From Rhynchopus euleeides (lineage: Eukaryota > Euglenozoa > Diplonemea > Diplonemida > Diplonemidae), in assembly GCA_963210315.1 (NCBI GenBank), contig OY723243.1:1860001-1924000 (forward strand): DNA of 64,000 bases. The letters run 5' to 3'. Positions 32,448 to 44,000 of the stretch are shown piece after piece. Positions within the stretch are counted from its first letter, which is position 1; every line of letters begins with the position of its first letter. The translations under genes and the position numbers were made by a program. The notes below the pieces were generated by a model. The model was not told the origin of the DNA. It did not search any database and saw nothing but the letters and a program-made list of their open reading frames with translations.

Positions 32448-33344
32448 GGGGGGGTCTGGGGGGCGGAGCCCCCAGCCGCCGGAGGCCACGGTAGTGAACA
32501 TCTGTGACTTGCGGGCGTACGGATTCTGTGTGAGTTGGCTGCGTCCTCCTGAGGATATCCGGTCTGTACTCCATTCCCTGATGTAAAGGGCTTGGGTACA
32601 AGACAGGCACATGCCACAGGGGGGTCTGGGGGGCGGAGCCCCCAGCCGCCGGAGGCCACGGTAGTAAACGTCTGTTGCACGGTACGGGTTGGGCAGCTTC
32701 ATTTGTCCTCTATTGTGACTGTTTGAGGCCTGTGCTCATGTCGCTGGGGTCACTTTGCTCACGAAACGCCTCCTGGTCACCTTGAGACCCCAAGGCGAGG
32801 AGCCAACTTTTCCGGTTTCCCGAAAATCTATATTTTTTTTCTTTTTACCCCTGACCAGGGCATTTTATAGGGGCGAAATCTACGCTCATTTGGGCTTAAA
32901 TGTGAGGCGTTCCCCGATTTTTTGGCGGACCCCCCAGCAAGCGAGTCTTGTGGTGAATGGGTCACCTCCCGGTTCCTCTCTCAGGGATCCGTGCTCGGGT
33001 CCAGCCTCGGGTGCCGGAGGTTAGTCCAAAAAATGGATTTCGGGACCGATCTGCCGCAGACCCGGACGTGCAAGGACTTACATACAGGCACATGCCACAG
33101 GGGGGTCTGGGGGGCGGAGCCCCCCAGCCGCCGGAGGCCACGGTAGTGAACATCTGTTCCTTGCAGGTGTACAGATTCTGCATGAGCTGGCTGCGTCCTC
33201 CTGAGGCTACTGAGGGTCTGATGGTCTGCATTCCATTCTCTGACGTAACCTCAAAGGGTTTGGGTACAAGACAGGAAGACAGCACAGGGGGGTCTGGGGG
33301 GCGGAGCCCCCCAGCCGCCGGAGGCCACGGTAGTGAACGTCCGT
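32448..33344 (+). repeat. Four copies of a GC-hairpin repeat
   Basis: A unit of about 55 bases built as GGGGGGTCTGGGGGGCGGAG, then CCCCCAGCCGCCGGAGGCCA, then CGGTAGTGAACATCTGT occurs at about 32448-32505, 32619-32675, 33099-33158 and 33286-33344. Sequence before each copy (ACAAGACA-x-GCACATGCCA type) and after it (a RATTCTG-x-ATGAGYTGGCTGCGTCCTCCTGAGG type) is shared by several. Each unit has a strong GGGGGCGGAGCCCCC hairpin. Reverse fragments lie at 1424-1463 and 51733-51798. Confidence 0.85.
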
Positions 33345-33552
33345 CCCTTCGCGGCCTGCGTTTTCTCGGGGTTTGACAAAGAAACTGGACAGAAAAACGG
33401 TCGGGTAAGTTGCTCGCAGTCTGTGGGCATGAGTCCACTCTCATCTGCGAGGCTGCCCAGCCGCCACCAGTTTTCCACCCCCGGATTTTTCCCGGAAATC
33501 TTTTTTTTAACCCTTTCTGTCCGGGGGGTATTTTTTCGATTTTTGGGAAAAT

Positions 33553-33862
33553 TCGCCTTCCCAAGTAAATTGTCTTCTACTCCACCTTTTTCAACATTTT
33601 TTTTTATCGGGAACTGCGTTTGCGCAGAACGTTGCATTGTTCCGGATTTTTTCCCGAAAAAAAATTTCACATGTGGGCCTCGCCCAAGAAACCAAAAATC
33701 GAGGTGCAAAAAATCCAGAAAAAAATTCGGGGCGGTGTGTGACCGCCCAAAAAATTCGGGTTCTATGGCGTTCTCGAACAGTTCTGCTCCAGCGCAGTTC
33801 CCGATAAAAAAAATGTTGAAAAAGGTGGAGCGGAAGACAATTTACTTGGGAAGGCAGTGGTT
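33553..33862. repeat. Inverted repeat, arms about 75 bp
   Basis: The arm at about 33553-33628 (CCTTCCCAAGTAAATTGTCT onward, through ATCGGGAACTGCG) is the near reverse complement of about 33790-33862. About 160 bases of poly-A-interrupted sequence lie between. It resembles a small foldback element and has no coding potential. Confidence 0.75.
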
Positions 33863-34339
33863 TACACAAGGCAAATAAATCAACAGGTGCAAAAACACCT
33901 GTTCTGAGGGACCTGACTGTGAGCCACCCCAGCGACCCCGTTAGCCCGTTGGGCACCTGGATCGAGGTAGAACACCCTTCCCTGCCCCTCTGGGGCCATG
34001 GAGGATGTCCGCCCGATGACTGACGGCATCAAATCTCCATCAGAGAATTCCACCATATTTCACTGATGGGTGGCTGGAGGCCGAAATCGGGTGGTGCATC
34101 GGCACAGCCCGTTGGGGCGGATATTCGAGATGCAGAGGTCTGAAAACTGATTTCCCAGATGACATCTGTCGGAAACCTTTCCCTTATCGAAGGAATCGGG
34201 CAAAAAGATGCCTGGGAAAGCTCGATACCTCCCACGCAGGTTCAGGAGGCGGTTTCAAGGGCAAAACCACCGAAAATTCCACCTTGTGATGCAATTTTGT
34301 TACAGAGCCAAGTTGGTCGGAGTTTCGCTTTTCCGACCA

Positions 34340-34862
34340 ACTCTTGTTGCATTTGAAAGATTCGTCCACCCCGTTTCCACCATAAAAAGAAATCTTGAAA
34401 AATTCGAAATTCAAATAACTTTGCCTGCATAGGCAAAGTGAAAGCCACTGTAGTGGCCATACCTGCCCAAGACCCTCTGATACCCACCCAGCCCCCCCAG
34501 CTCTCGCGCCTGTGATGGGTCGAAATGTGTTCTGTGGGTCTGCATATCGATGTGTTTTTGCGGAGAATAACCCCAGAGCTTTCCACGATCGGGGGAGTCG
34601 AGCGAAATGGGGCACAAGAACACCTGATATGGTTGACCCGTAAATAGGGGCCGTGAGGGACTACCCAAACCCGAAAATCTCATCTGAGGGTGCAATTGTC
34701 CTCCGGCAGTACGTTGGACGGATCTCCACCTTTCCCATGAACCCTTGCTGCATTTGAAAGGATTGAGCTCCCCCTTTTTACCATACAAAAAAATCTTGAA
34801 AAATTCGAAGTGCATAATTATTTACTTACGTAAGCAAAGTGCAAAGCCACTGTAGTGGCTTC
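34340..34862. repeat. Two diverged direct repeats about 402 bp apart
   Basis: GCATTTGAAAG...ACCATA...AAATCTTGAAAAATTCGAA...GCAAAGTG...GCCACTGTAGTGG occurs near 34347-34457 and again near 34750-34860. Substitutions are frequent, so this is an older duplication than the 379-bp one at 2.5 kb. The GCCACTGTAGTGGC tail is itself palindromic. Confidence 0.65.
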
Positions 34863-35682
34863 CCGGACAGAAAGGGTTAAATGTGAGGATTGGCCTCACT
34901 TTAGACCCCCTATAAAATGCTCTGCCCCTGACCTGATTTTTTGTGAGGGCCTGCAGAAAATCAGGTCAGCTGACCCGAAAAAACCCCCAAGCTCCACCCC
35001 TGTACCACCCCCCCCGTGTATATGTCACCCCACAGGTGCAAAAATCGGGAGGGGGTGACATAAACACACCTTTTTTAGGTGACATAGCCACGGGGTGGTA
35101 GTTAGTGTAGGTCACACCCCTCCAGGGCCGCCTGGGGGGGGTGACATTGGATTCCAGTGCCTGCGCCTCATGCAGCGAAGGTCCCATTCCGCCGTGTTCA
35201 GTGACATGTGTCGATAGTGTTGGCAGTTCTACGGGCTCTGAGCAACAATGCTCTAAGGAAAACAAGCCACTTGGCCGAGGGGGGCCGGGAGGCAGTTGGC
35301 TGCCGACAAAAAAAAACTCTCCATTGCATTGTTTGGAATCCATGCGGATCGTGGTGGGGTCACTTTGGTGACCGAGGTACCAAGTCTGGCCCTTTAGAAC
35401 ACCTTCAAAAAATTTTCGAAAAACCAAAACTTTGTGTCTGCAAATCAGAAAGGGGAGAGAAGAACCAGCGGGTATTCGTCGATCGCGAGAACACCCCACA
35501 CGCCTGCTGCGGGTGTGGTGTGTCCTGCATGATCTGCATAGCAAAGTTTCCTGCGTTGTTAGCACAACTCCAAAAAAAAAATAATTACATGTAAATAATA
35601 ATCGTATGTAAACAATACATGTAAATAATTTTATGTAAACAATAGCTGTAGGTAAACAATAGGTGTGAGGGGGGTTTACTGT

Positions 35683-37386
35683 ATTGCGGTCCAACCACCA
35701 AGCCACTGACAGACAACTGCTACACACCCTCCCGTTGTGCATTGATCTGCCTTGTACAACATATCTGGTGTAGTGACTACAAAAAGGACTAACATTGCGA
35801 GAAGGTGCTGGGAGATTTACTTTTCCATTCCCTCTCGACGATCAAACCCCCCCCCCCCCACCCCACCCCACCTCCCTCAGAAGCTGTAGTACAGTTCCTC
35901 ACTCTGCCCAGTTGTAGGCCCTGTGAGAAGACCTCTACTGCACGTGCCATTGAGTCATTCTCCTTGGCAAAACCTTCTGATCGTGGCAGGCGTGATTGGT
36001 TATGGGGTTTGGGTATGGGTGTAGGTTGGGGTGGGGTGTATTTTTTTCCATGTTATTGGGGGTTTGGCTCTGTGTTAAAACCGGACCAACCTGCCCGCTA
36101 TATCTTGTTGGAGAGGGGGTGGGGGGGTTTTTTTTTGTTTTGATGTTTTCTGCACCCATTCTTTTTAGAGCGAATACACTCCCCTTTCCCCCCCCCCCTC
36201 CCCTACCCACCCAATTGTTGAATGTTGGCGTTTCCCCCCCCCCTTTTTTGTGTGTACCTTGCTTCCCCCCCACCACACCTCTCTCACAAAACCCAAACCC
36301 CTCCCCCCCCTCCAGCTTCCTCTACATCTCAGATTTCGAGGTCTTTTTCTCTCTGAGGGGGGATGCAAAAAATATGCCTATTCGTGATGATCCATCACAG
36401 TGTCGTAGATGCCCGGTTCGAGCCACTCCACATACATAACAGGCGTGGGGATGACTTCTCCAATGCCTGTTTGTTTGTTTTGCCTTGTTGTATAACTGAC
36501 CCCCCACACACACCCACCCCCATGCCTACAAAAAATGACTCGCATTGCTGGAGGGGGTGTCGGCAGGCTGCCTTCAGAAAAATCACGCCCCCCCCCCATC
36601 TCTTCTTCCTTGTGTGGCGAATCCTGCACGCCTCGAAGCCCTTCTCATTTCTTTTGGAAATATGGGGCTAACGCGTCCTGGGGGGCGTTTGGAGTACCGC
36701 GTGTCCCAACGGAGAGACTGGGCCCCCTTTCGGTCAAATCGATTCCCACAAAACTTTGTGGGAATGAAAGGGGGTCAAAAATGGGTCCGATCACATGCAT
36801 GCAATCAGGTTCTCTAAGAGTTCTGCCGAGTGGTGTTGGTGCACACTGCCTATGTGTGGCTTTGGCACGTTGTCAAACGGTAGTCAGCACACAAGCCATG
36901 ATGCATGTGTCCGGCTATCCCACTACACAGTGCTCCGTTTGTTGAGCAGGGCCTAGCACATAGGCGCAGGGTTTCAGCAATGTGTCCCTCTTGCTCTGGA
37001 TTCGCACCCTTCTTTGTGTGCCATCACCGTGTGCTCATTCAGTTGCTCAGTTGTCTGAAGCAAACCTGCCCAGTAGGATATTCATTAAAGATTTATCTTT
37101 AATGTTTTTACTCTAACCCACCCGCTGTCATAACCCACCCACCCCCCCCCCCCTCCCCCCCCCGCCCCCCCCCTCTCGACCCACCCTTCCACACCGTAAC
37201 CTGCTGCTTCCATCCGTCCCCTGCTGGGGGCTCTGCTGGGGTACACCGGGTAAAAGTGTGTTTGCTATTTTAAAACGCAAGCTCCCGACATGTTAGGTGT
37301 ATAGGATTTCATGTTTTGGGACATCTGAGTCCACGGTGACCATGCTCCATCCAACGTAAAGTTCTAGGAATTATTTAAATGGCAAA
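35683..37386. other. Gene-free repeat-island DNA
   Basis: No gene is seen. There are many C runs (for example 35849-35858, 36232-36243, 37143-37170) and T-rich stretches. A GGTTCGAGCC string at 36417-36426 looks like a tRNA B box, but no matching A box or cloverleaf is visible. Confidence 0.5.
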
Positions 37387-38535
37387 CAGAAAAACCGGGT
37401 TTTTGGTCATTTTTGGCCTTTTCGCTGGTTGGGGGGGTCAAAACCGCCCGGCCCCAGGTGGTCCCTGGAGGGGGGTCTGGTCCCGGATTCTCGGTTTCTG
37501 GGTCCAATAATCCTACTTCTGCTAAGGGGACCCTTTCGATTTTTTTTTCGGAAAGTCCTATTTTTCACTTTTGAGCCCGTTTTCGAAGGAATTCTTGGGT
37601 TTTGAGCTTGTTTTGGGCAATTAAACGCGTCACTCAGTTTTCTGCCTGGGCAGCCCTTCCTGATAGGCGTACCTGTACTGAGAATGACCGCCTGTGAGAG
37701 AGTCCTCTTGTACTGAGAAAGTCTTCCTGGACTGAGAGGAGTGCTGTGCTGCGAGGAGTCCTGTCCTGAGAAGGTCCTCCTGTACTGAGAGGAGTCCTGT
37801 ACTACGCAGAAAACCCGGTTTTTTGGCCATTTTTGGTCTTTTCGCTGGTTGGAGGAGGTAATCTTGCAAATGCTATGTGACTTCTGGGGGGGCAGATTCT
37901 CGGTTTTTCAGGAGTCCTGTACTGAGAAGGTCCTCCTGGACTGTAAGGAGTCCTGTACTGAGAGGAGTCCCGTACTGAGAAAGTCCTCCTGTACTGAGAG
38001 GAGTCCTGTACTGAGTAAGTCCTCCTGTACTAAGAGGAGTGCTGTCCTGAGAGGAGTCCTGTACTGAGAAAGTCCTCCTGTACTGAGAGGAGTGCTGTGC
38101 TGCGAGGAGTCCTGTCCTGAGAAGGTCCTCCTGTACTGAGAGGAGTCCTGTCCTGAGAAGGTCCTCCTGTCCTGAGAGGAGTCCTGTACTACGCAGAAAA
38201 ACCGGTTTTTTGGCCATTTTTGGTCTTTTCGCTGGTTGGAGGAGGAAATCTTGCAAATGCTATGTGACTTCTGGGGGGGCAGATTCTCGGTTTTTCAGGA
38301 GTCCTGTACTGAGAAGGTCCTCCTGGACTGTAAGGAGTCCTGTACTGAGAAAGTCCTCCTGTACTAAGAGGAGTCCTGCCCTGAGAAAGTCCTCCTGGAC
38401 TGAAAGGAGGTCCTGTACTGAGTACGTCCTCCTGTACTAAGAGGAGTGCTGTCCTGAGAGGAGTCCTGTACTGAGAAAGTCCTCCTGTACTGACACTGCC
38501 CTCTTGTACTGAGACCTCCTGGAGTGGTAGAATAG
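37387..38535. repeat. Minisatellite of GTCCTGTACTGAGA units with interspersed spacer
   Basis: From about 37670 the sequence is dominated by half-units of about 18 bases alternating AGGAGTCCTGTACTGAGA and AAGTCCTCCTGTACTGAGA, with many one-base variants. A 108-base spacer (ACGCAGAAA...GGCCATTTTTGGTCTTTTCG...ATTCTCGGTTTTT) splits the array at 37803-37910 and again at 38192-38299, about 389 apart. A partial spacer opens the region at 37387-37437. Frames translating to QYRTPLSTGGLS-type repeats on the minus strand are by-products. Confidence 0.9.
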
Positions 38536-39512
38536 TTAGCAACGTGGAGCGAGGGGGCGGGGAAATCTTTAATGACCTTCCCCCAAATTCAACGTACAAC
38601 CCCGCTCCCACCCCCCCCACCCCACTCGACTCCGCCGGAAACTTCTCGTGCCACATGATCAAAGTGTCCTAGGGGAACCTGTGTGTGGCGCTGGGTGAGT
38701 TAACCTCGGTGTGAGTTCAACCCGGGGGCGCTATGTCTTCTCGTTGTTCGGGCAGCTTTTTTGGTACGTTTGTCTGATGCGACTCGCCGATTGCTGTTGA
38801 ATCGGCAGCATCGCATCGTAGCCTCCTCCTGCCGCTGTCGAAGAAACATCTTCCACCGATTCTGAGGTGCCCGCCCAATCCCCCACCCTCCCCCCCACCC
38901 CCACTCCCAAGGGGAGTCTCAAAGGAAACCCATCCCGGTGGGGATGCGAGCCTTGTTGAGCCATTCCCAATGTTAGATTTGCAGGAGTGGTGCATTGTAT
39001 GGGCAGTGTGCTGTGTGGCAGGTCGGTATGTATGGGTGTCTTGGGAACCGGTTCGGGGGGTGGTTGGGTGGCAGGGGGGGTGAAGGGGTGAGGTTGAAGC
39101 GGAGGGGAAGGAATCTCGCCTCGGAGAGAAAGGCCTGGGCGGTGAGGAAGGCTACAGCTGCAGGATGGACGGGGGGCTAGGCACCGGGATCCTTCTCAGA
39201 AATGAAGTCTGTCTCGGGGCGGGGGGAGAATGCGGCACGGTGGGAAAACCCTCCCAGACCCACACCCTTTAGGCATCCAATTGTTATGCGCGGAACGAAC
39301 AGTATTCGCAGAACTGTTTTATTACAGCTGCTGGAACAGGGTGTGTTTTCCCAACACACATCTAGAAGAGGTGCCCGACGTCTCCCGAATTCTTGACTGT
39401 CTCTCGTCCATCCCGTTTTGTTTTTTTTTTTGGGTCTGTACAAATCACACATCCACACACACGCACATGCCAACACTTCGTCCCATCACCATACACACAC
39501 CCACTCCCCTGC
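38536..39512. other. Intergenic DNA before the DUF4291 gene
   Basis: No gene is seen. About 39285-39345 contains a degraded copy of the 173-347 repeat family (GCAGAACTGTTTTATTACAG and GCTGGAACAGGGTGTG landmarks). The end is a C-rich tract with an acceptor CAG ending at 39514. Confidence 0.55.
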
Positions 39513-39572
39513 AGGCAGATTTGCACCCCACCCCCTCCACCAAGCGGCATCTCCCGTCTCGTGGATCCAACC

Positions 39573-40334
39573 ATGGCACACCGCCCTGACGGCACGTATG
39601 AGCTGCAGATGACACCCTACGACACGGTGAAGAGAGGCTTCCCCACCCACGGGTGCCACATCCTCGCCTCTTACACCGAGCGTGCCGTGCTTGTGTATCA
39701 GGCGTTTAACCACAACATCGCGGACTATGCGGTGGCGAATCAGAGGTTTTTGGGGTGCCCGCACTACAACCCAACCCGGATGACTTGGGTGAAGACCAAC
39801 TTCCTGTGGATGATGTACCGCTGCGGGTTTGCGAAGAAGGATAAAAACCAGGAGCGCGTGCTGGGGATCTGGGTGAAGCGCGCATCGTTTGACGACATTC
39901 TCTCCAGGGCCTCAAAGAAGGGCGGTTCGATCCGAATCCAGTGGGACCCCGACTACACGCCTGGCCTGCAGAAGATCGGCGACCGCCGTGCGATCCAGCT
40001 GGGGCTGAAGGACCGCCCCACCTGGGCCAGCGGAGAGGACATCATCCGCATCGAAGACGTGACACACCTCGCCGCCCGCTGCGAGATGGAGGGTCTGATT
40101 CCCATGGAATCGGTCTACACGCCGGAGGACCCTGCCATCCGTGCCAACATCCGTTTGACAGATCTGGCAGGCCTTGGCGCGGGTGCCCCCAGCCCAGACG
40201 ATATTGAGCGCGTACCCGTTGAAGCCGAGACGGAACCAGTCGAGGCGGAACCCGCAGGCGAAGCAAGCAAAGACGTGAGTTGTGAGCCTGAAGTTGGTGC
40301 CGCTCCAAGCGGCGAGGGGGTGTCCAGTAGCTAG
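39573..40334 (+). CDS. DUF4291-family protein
   Basis: A 253-residue single-exon protein. Residues about 30-200 carry the DUF4291 pattern: LASYTERAVLVYQAFNHNIA, ANQRFLGCPHYNPTRMTWVK followed by TNFLWMMYRCGFAKKDKNQE, then RVLGIWVKRASFDDILSRA. A conserved WDP and an IQLGL follow. DUF4291 proteins occur in bacteria and scattered eukaryotes, and I know of no assigned function. The C-terminal 50 residues are Glu/Pro/Ala-rich and probably disordered. The acceptor CAG ends at 39514. It follows 12 kb of repeat DNA, so it may start a new gene block. Confidence 0.88.
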   Translation: MAHRPDGTYELQMTPYDTVKRGFPTHGCHILASYTERAVLVYQAFNHNIADYAVANQRFLGCPHYNPTRMTWVKTNFLWMMYRCGFAKKDKNQERVLGIWVKRASFDDILSRASKKGGSIRIQWDPDYTPGLQKIGDRRAIQLGLKDRPTWASGEDIIRIEDVTHLAARCEMEGLIPMESVYTPEDPAIRANIRLTDLAGLGAGAPSPDDIERVPVEAETEPVEAEPAGEASKDVSCEPEVGAAPSGEGVSSS

Positions 40335-41020
40335 GGTCCCGTCGAATTTCTTTGACGCATAAACAACAAACATTGTGTCGCAGCGTACTTGTTATGGGGG
40401 GTGGTGGGGGTGGGGGGGGTCTGTGGGGTGTTTCCCACCGCCCCTCCCCCCCCCCCCCCTCCTCCGCGCACGATCTTGACCCAGGGTCACGGCAAGAATG
40501 GTCACGAGCCCAGCCCGACTGCTAGCCAACCTTACCCGGGCTGGCTGTGATTATTTCTTTCACGCGATTCGGACAGAGCAGGGCAATTCTGATGTATTTC
40601 CGTGTTCTGCAGGTGGCATCTCACCGACCTTTCAACTCACATGCGTGGTGTGACTGACCCTATGGAGTGCAGACGGGAGGTCATGTGTGTGCTGCCGTGG
40701 TGGTGGTGTGTCTTATTCTTCTGAGGTTGTGGTGTGGCCCACTTTCCCCCTCCCTACCTCCCTGGGAAGCCCCTCGGCCCAACACACCCTCGCTTCTCAG
40801 ACAGGCTTTTTGGATATACCCACACGGGAGAACGAACCGCACTCTCCGCTCCTCCTCCACCACCCCCCCCCCCCCGCCCCCCCTTCGCCATACCAGCTTG
40901 CCCCCCATTTACCCCCCACGCCTTCCCACCCAACACTACCCAACCAGCAGGGGGTTCCGCTGAGTCTTACACCCCCCCCCCCCCCCCCCGCACCATTGCA
41001 CCTTTATACGTTGCATCCGC
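40335..41020. other. Intergenic stretch with C and G runs
   Basis: No gene is seen. Long C runs lie at about 40447-40459, 40862-40874 and 40974-40989. The end carries a C/T-rich acceptor CAG ending at 41022. Confidence 0.5.
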
Positions 41021-41071
41021 AGCTCCAGGCAATTTGTCTGGCCTTCCCGGCGCCCCCTCCGCCCCGCCGCG

Positions 41072-44000
41072 ATGGGGCGGGCCGGGAGGAAGCGTTCGAC
41101 GCTGCGCCGCTTCAGGGATGTAGGGCTGAGCCACACCCCGCAGGCCTCAGCCGCACTCGCCGCGGCGCGGGGGACACACCACCAACACCACCACCGCCAC
41201 CCCACGCCGCATCCGCCACAACCTCTCGGCAGCCGCCACCACCACGCCCACCCCGTTGTGACATGGCCACCGCCACCACCACCACCTGCAGTGCAAACCA
41301 CCACCACCCCGCACCTTCCGCCATACGATCTTGCGACACGCTACCCCCTTGCCTCCACCCGCAGCCCCTCGGCCTCCACACGCAACTCCCCTGGCTCCAC
41401 CCGCAGCCCCCCGCCTCCGCCACACGGGGGGGCAGGCAGTGCCACCACCCCGACCAACCTTGGCGCCACGACACCCCCCCAGGGCAACCAGGCGGGGAGG
41501 GTGTCACCCGCCTGCGAGTCGCCACCGCCCTCCTCCGCCTTCTACCAGGCGATGATCGCCTCCCACTCGCCGCGGCAGCACGGGGGGCATCGGGGCGCGC
41601 TGCTGGAGTGCTCCACCTCCAGCGACTCCTCCACCCTGCCGGACGACAGCGACAGCGGCAGCGACGGCCCCTCTGCGCCACTCTCCCGCGCTGGGTCGGC
41701 CTTCCTCCCTGCCGTGGTGACAGCGAGGCTTCGGCGGTCCTCCCGCAAGCTGCGAGGGGAGGGCGCTTCGCGGAGGAACCGCGGCAGGGGCTCGCAGATC
41801 CTCGACGGGGTGCGGCACCGGGTGAAGCAGGACCTGAAGATGGCACGGAGGCTGTCGCAGCTGCATCAGGATGCCCAGGAGGCGAAGACGAGCTTCCGCC
41901 AGAAGAAGACGAACAAGAAGAATCAGCCCGCCCCGACAGGGCTGGGTGCCGCACTCGCTCTTTTTGTCCCTGTGGTGGAGCAGGCCTCGTCAGCAGACGA
42001 GGTGTTGGGTAGGGTGGGGCTGACGGAGTGCGGTGAGGATGCGCAGCTGAACCACGCAGATTTGGCGGAGTTGATGTTTGAAAGGGAGCTGGAGGAGGCA
42101 GCGCGCCTCGGCCTGGAGGTGCCGGCGGGTGACGGGGATGACCTGTTTGAGGAGGAGGAGGAGGTGGTGGTGGTGGTGTCGCCGCGGGGGCAGAACCGGC
42201 GGGTGACATTCCAGGACCCGCAGAGCATCAACAAGTTCAGGCAGAGGTCGCAGCGGGTAAAGATTGCGCTGGATAAGCTGCGCCTCACAGTCGCGCTGTT
42301 CAAACACTCCCGCACCGACCCCGACACCATACGCAGCGCCCTGCGGTGGAACAACAAGCCGACCTGGCTCGAGGAGTTCCAGGTGGCTGTGATGCACCTG
42401 CCACACCAGGCGTTCATCCGGCTGATGATGTGCTGTGCAGATGTGTCGAGCCGCTTGCAGCTGGACATCCTCATCGACAAGGGGCAGACGGGCCCCGACA
42501 TCGTCGTGGAGCTGCGCGGGGAGGCGGACGCGGTCCGCATGGGCGAGCTGCTCCTGCGGCAGAAAGCGGAGGCGGTTGGGACGGTGACGACAGACATGTT
42601 CCTGAAGCGGCGCTCGCTGCACAGCCGGATCGACTTCACCATGGATGACACGGAACTCAGCCAGACGGAGGTGGAGGCGCAGGAGAGCGCCCCTCACACA
42701 CAGCAGGGGCAGACCAGCAGCATCCTTGTGACGGAGCCAGACGGGGTCACCCTGACACGCGAGGAGCTGACGTACATCGCCTGCACCATCGACAAGGAGC
42801 GCAACGAGGAGCTCCGCACACCCCCCGTTGATGCCGCGGAGGAGCGGCGGGGCAGCGTGCGCCTTTCATCTCCACACTCCATGTCGTCCTTCAAGCCGCT
42901 GCGCGAGCGCGCGGTCAGCGCGCTGGATGACGACTGGGATCCTTTGGAGGACGACAGGCGCCTGTCTGCCCTCTCCTCCCGCTCGGGAGGGTCTATGCAG
43001 GACGACACAGCCTCCTTCGCCGTCGAGGCTGTGTCTGTCGCCCCGGCGGCAGACACGGCACCCCTTGAGGAGCAGGCGGAGGCGGAGGCGGAGGCTGCGT
43101 CGTCTGCTGGCAATTCCAACAACGAGATGGATTCGACGAATGGGCTCAGCGGGGCTGCTGACGTCGACGATGCAAAGTCAGACCAGTCGCATGCATCCGG
43201 CATGCAGGCGCAGGATGATGCCGCAGACGAGCAGAACGAGTCCATCGCCGAATCGAGTGCCGATGCCGATGGCAGGTCGGAGGATGAGGTGGGGAGCGAG
43301 CATCACATCATCCCTATGCACTCTATGGGTGTCACCTCGTCGCAGGCCAGCGAGTCCGACGACGGCACGCTGCCGGACGGCCTGTCGCAGAGCGAGGCGG
43401 GATCCCGCGCGAGCGGATCTCACGCGGAGGAGGAGGAGGAGGACGTGCCCTCTGCACGGCACACCCCCACACCCCCCGAATCCGTCTGCCCTGCGGAGTC
43501 TGTGGGCAGGCCCGAGTCGCGCTGCTCTGCCGGGAGCAGCCCCACCGCCCCTGCGACCCCCGCTGCAGCGGCGGTAGCCGTGGGCGAGGTGCCCTGCGAG
43601 GTGGTGATGCACATACCCTACGACAGCATGGTGGAGATCCGCCACCTCATCCTGCCCCCAGGCCCCGAGCGCCGCCAGGTGGTGCAGGACATGCTGCTGC
43701 TGTTCGGGGGCGTGACAAGCGTCATGTTTGATGACGTGTCGAGCGTGCCCCCCGAGGTGGTGCTGTGGCGCGACGCGCTGAAGCTCGGCTGCACCAAGGC
43801 TGTGCAGGAGCTGCCTGTGCCCGACGTCATCCGGGCAACCTTCGACACGAAGGAGGAGGCGGAAGCCGCCGTGCGCCACCTGCATGCGGTGAGCATCATC
43901 CCAGGCCTCCCGCTGCTGCACGTCAGACACGTCACTGCGGACGCCCACCCCAACCACGCCCCCTTCCGCTGCAAGCGCAAGCCCAAATGGGGCCCCGGAG

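Larger units (their letters stand above)
30034..35682. mobile_element. Degenerate hAT-like composite region, about 5.6 kb
   Basis: The outer edges are imperfect inverted repeats: left about 30036-30068 (ending CTATTGTTTACC) against the complement of right about 35651-35681. Just inside both edges are clusters of GTAAATAAT and GTAAACAAT motifs (about 30075-30175 and 35575-35660), like the subterminal repeats that hAT transposases bind. A frame at 31546-31914 on the minus strand carries a hAT C-terminal dimerisation signature. Much of the interior consists of other nested repeats, listed separately. No clear 8-bp target duplication was found, so the limits and the single-element reading are uncertain. 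Confidence 0.45.

Noticed and set aside
36417-36426. tRNA B-box-like string GGTTCGAGCC
   Set aside because: No A box at the right distance and no acceptor, D or anticodon stem can be drawn. Similar strings at 3749-3758 (minus) and 51069-51080 fail the same test.
37670-38535. CRISPR-like array
   Set aside because: The units are contiguous tandem repeats without unique spacers, in a eukaryotic context, so this is a minisatellite.
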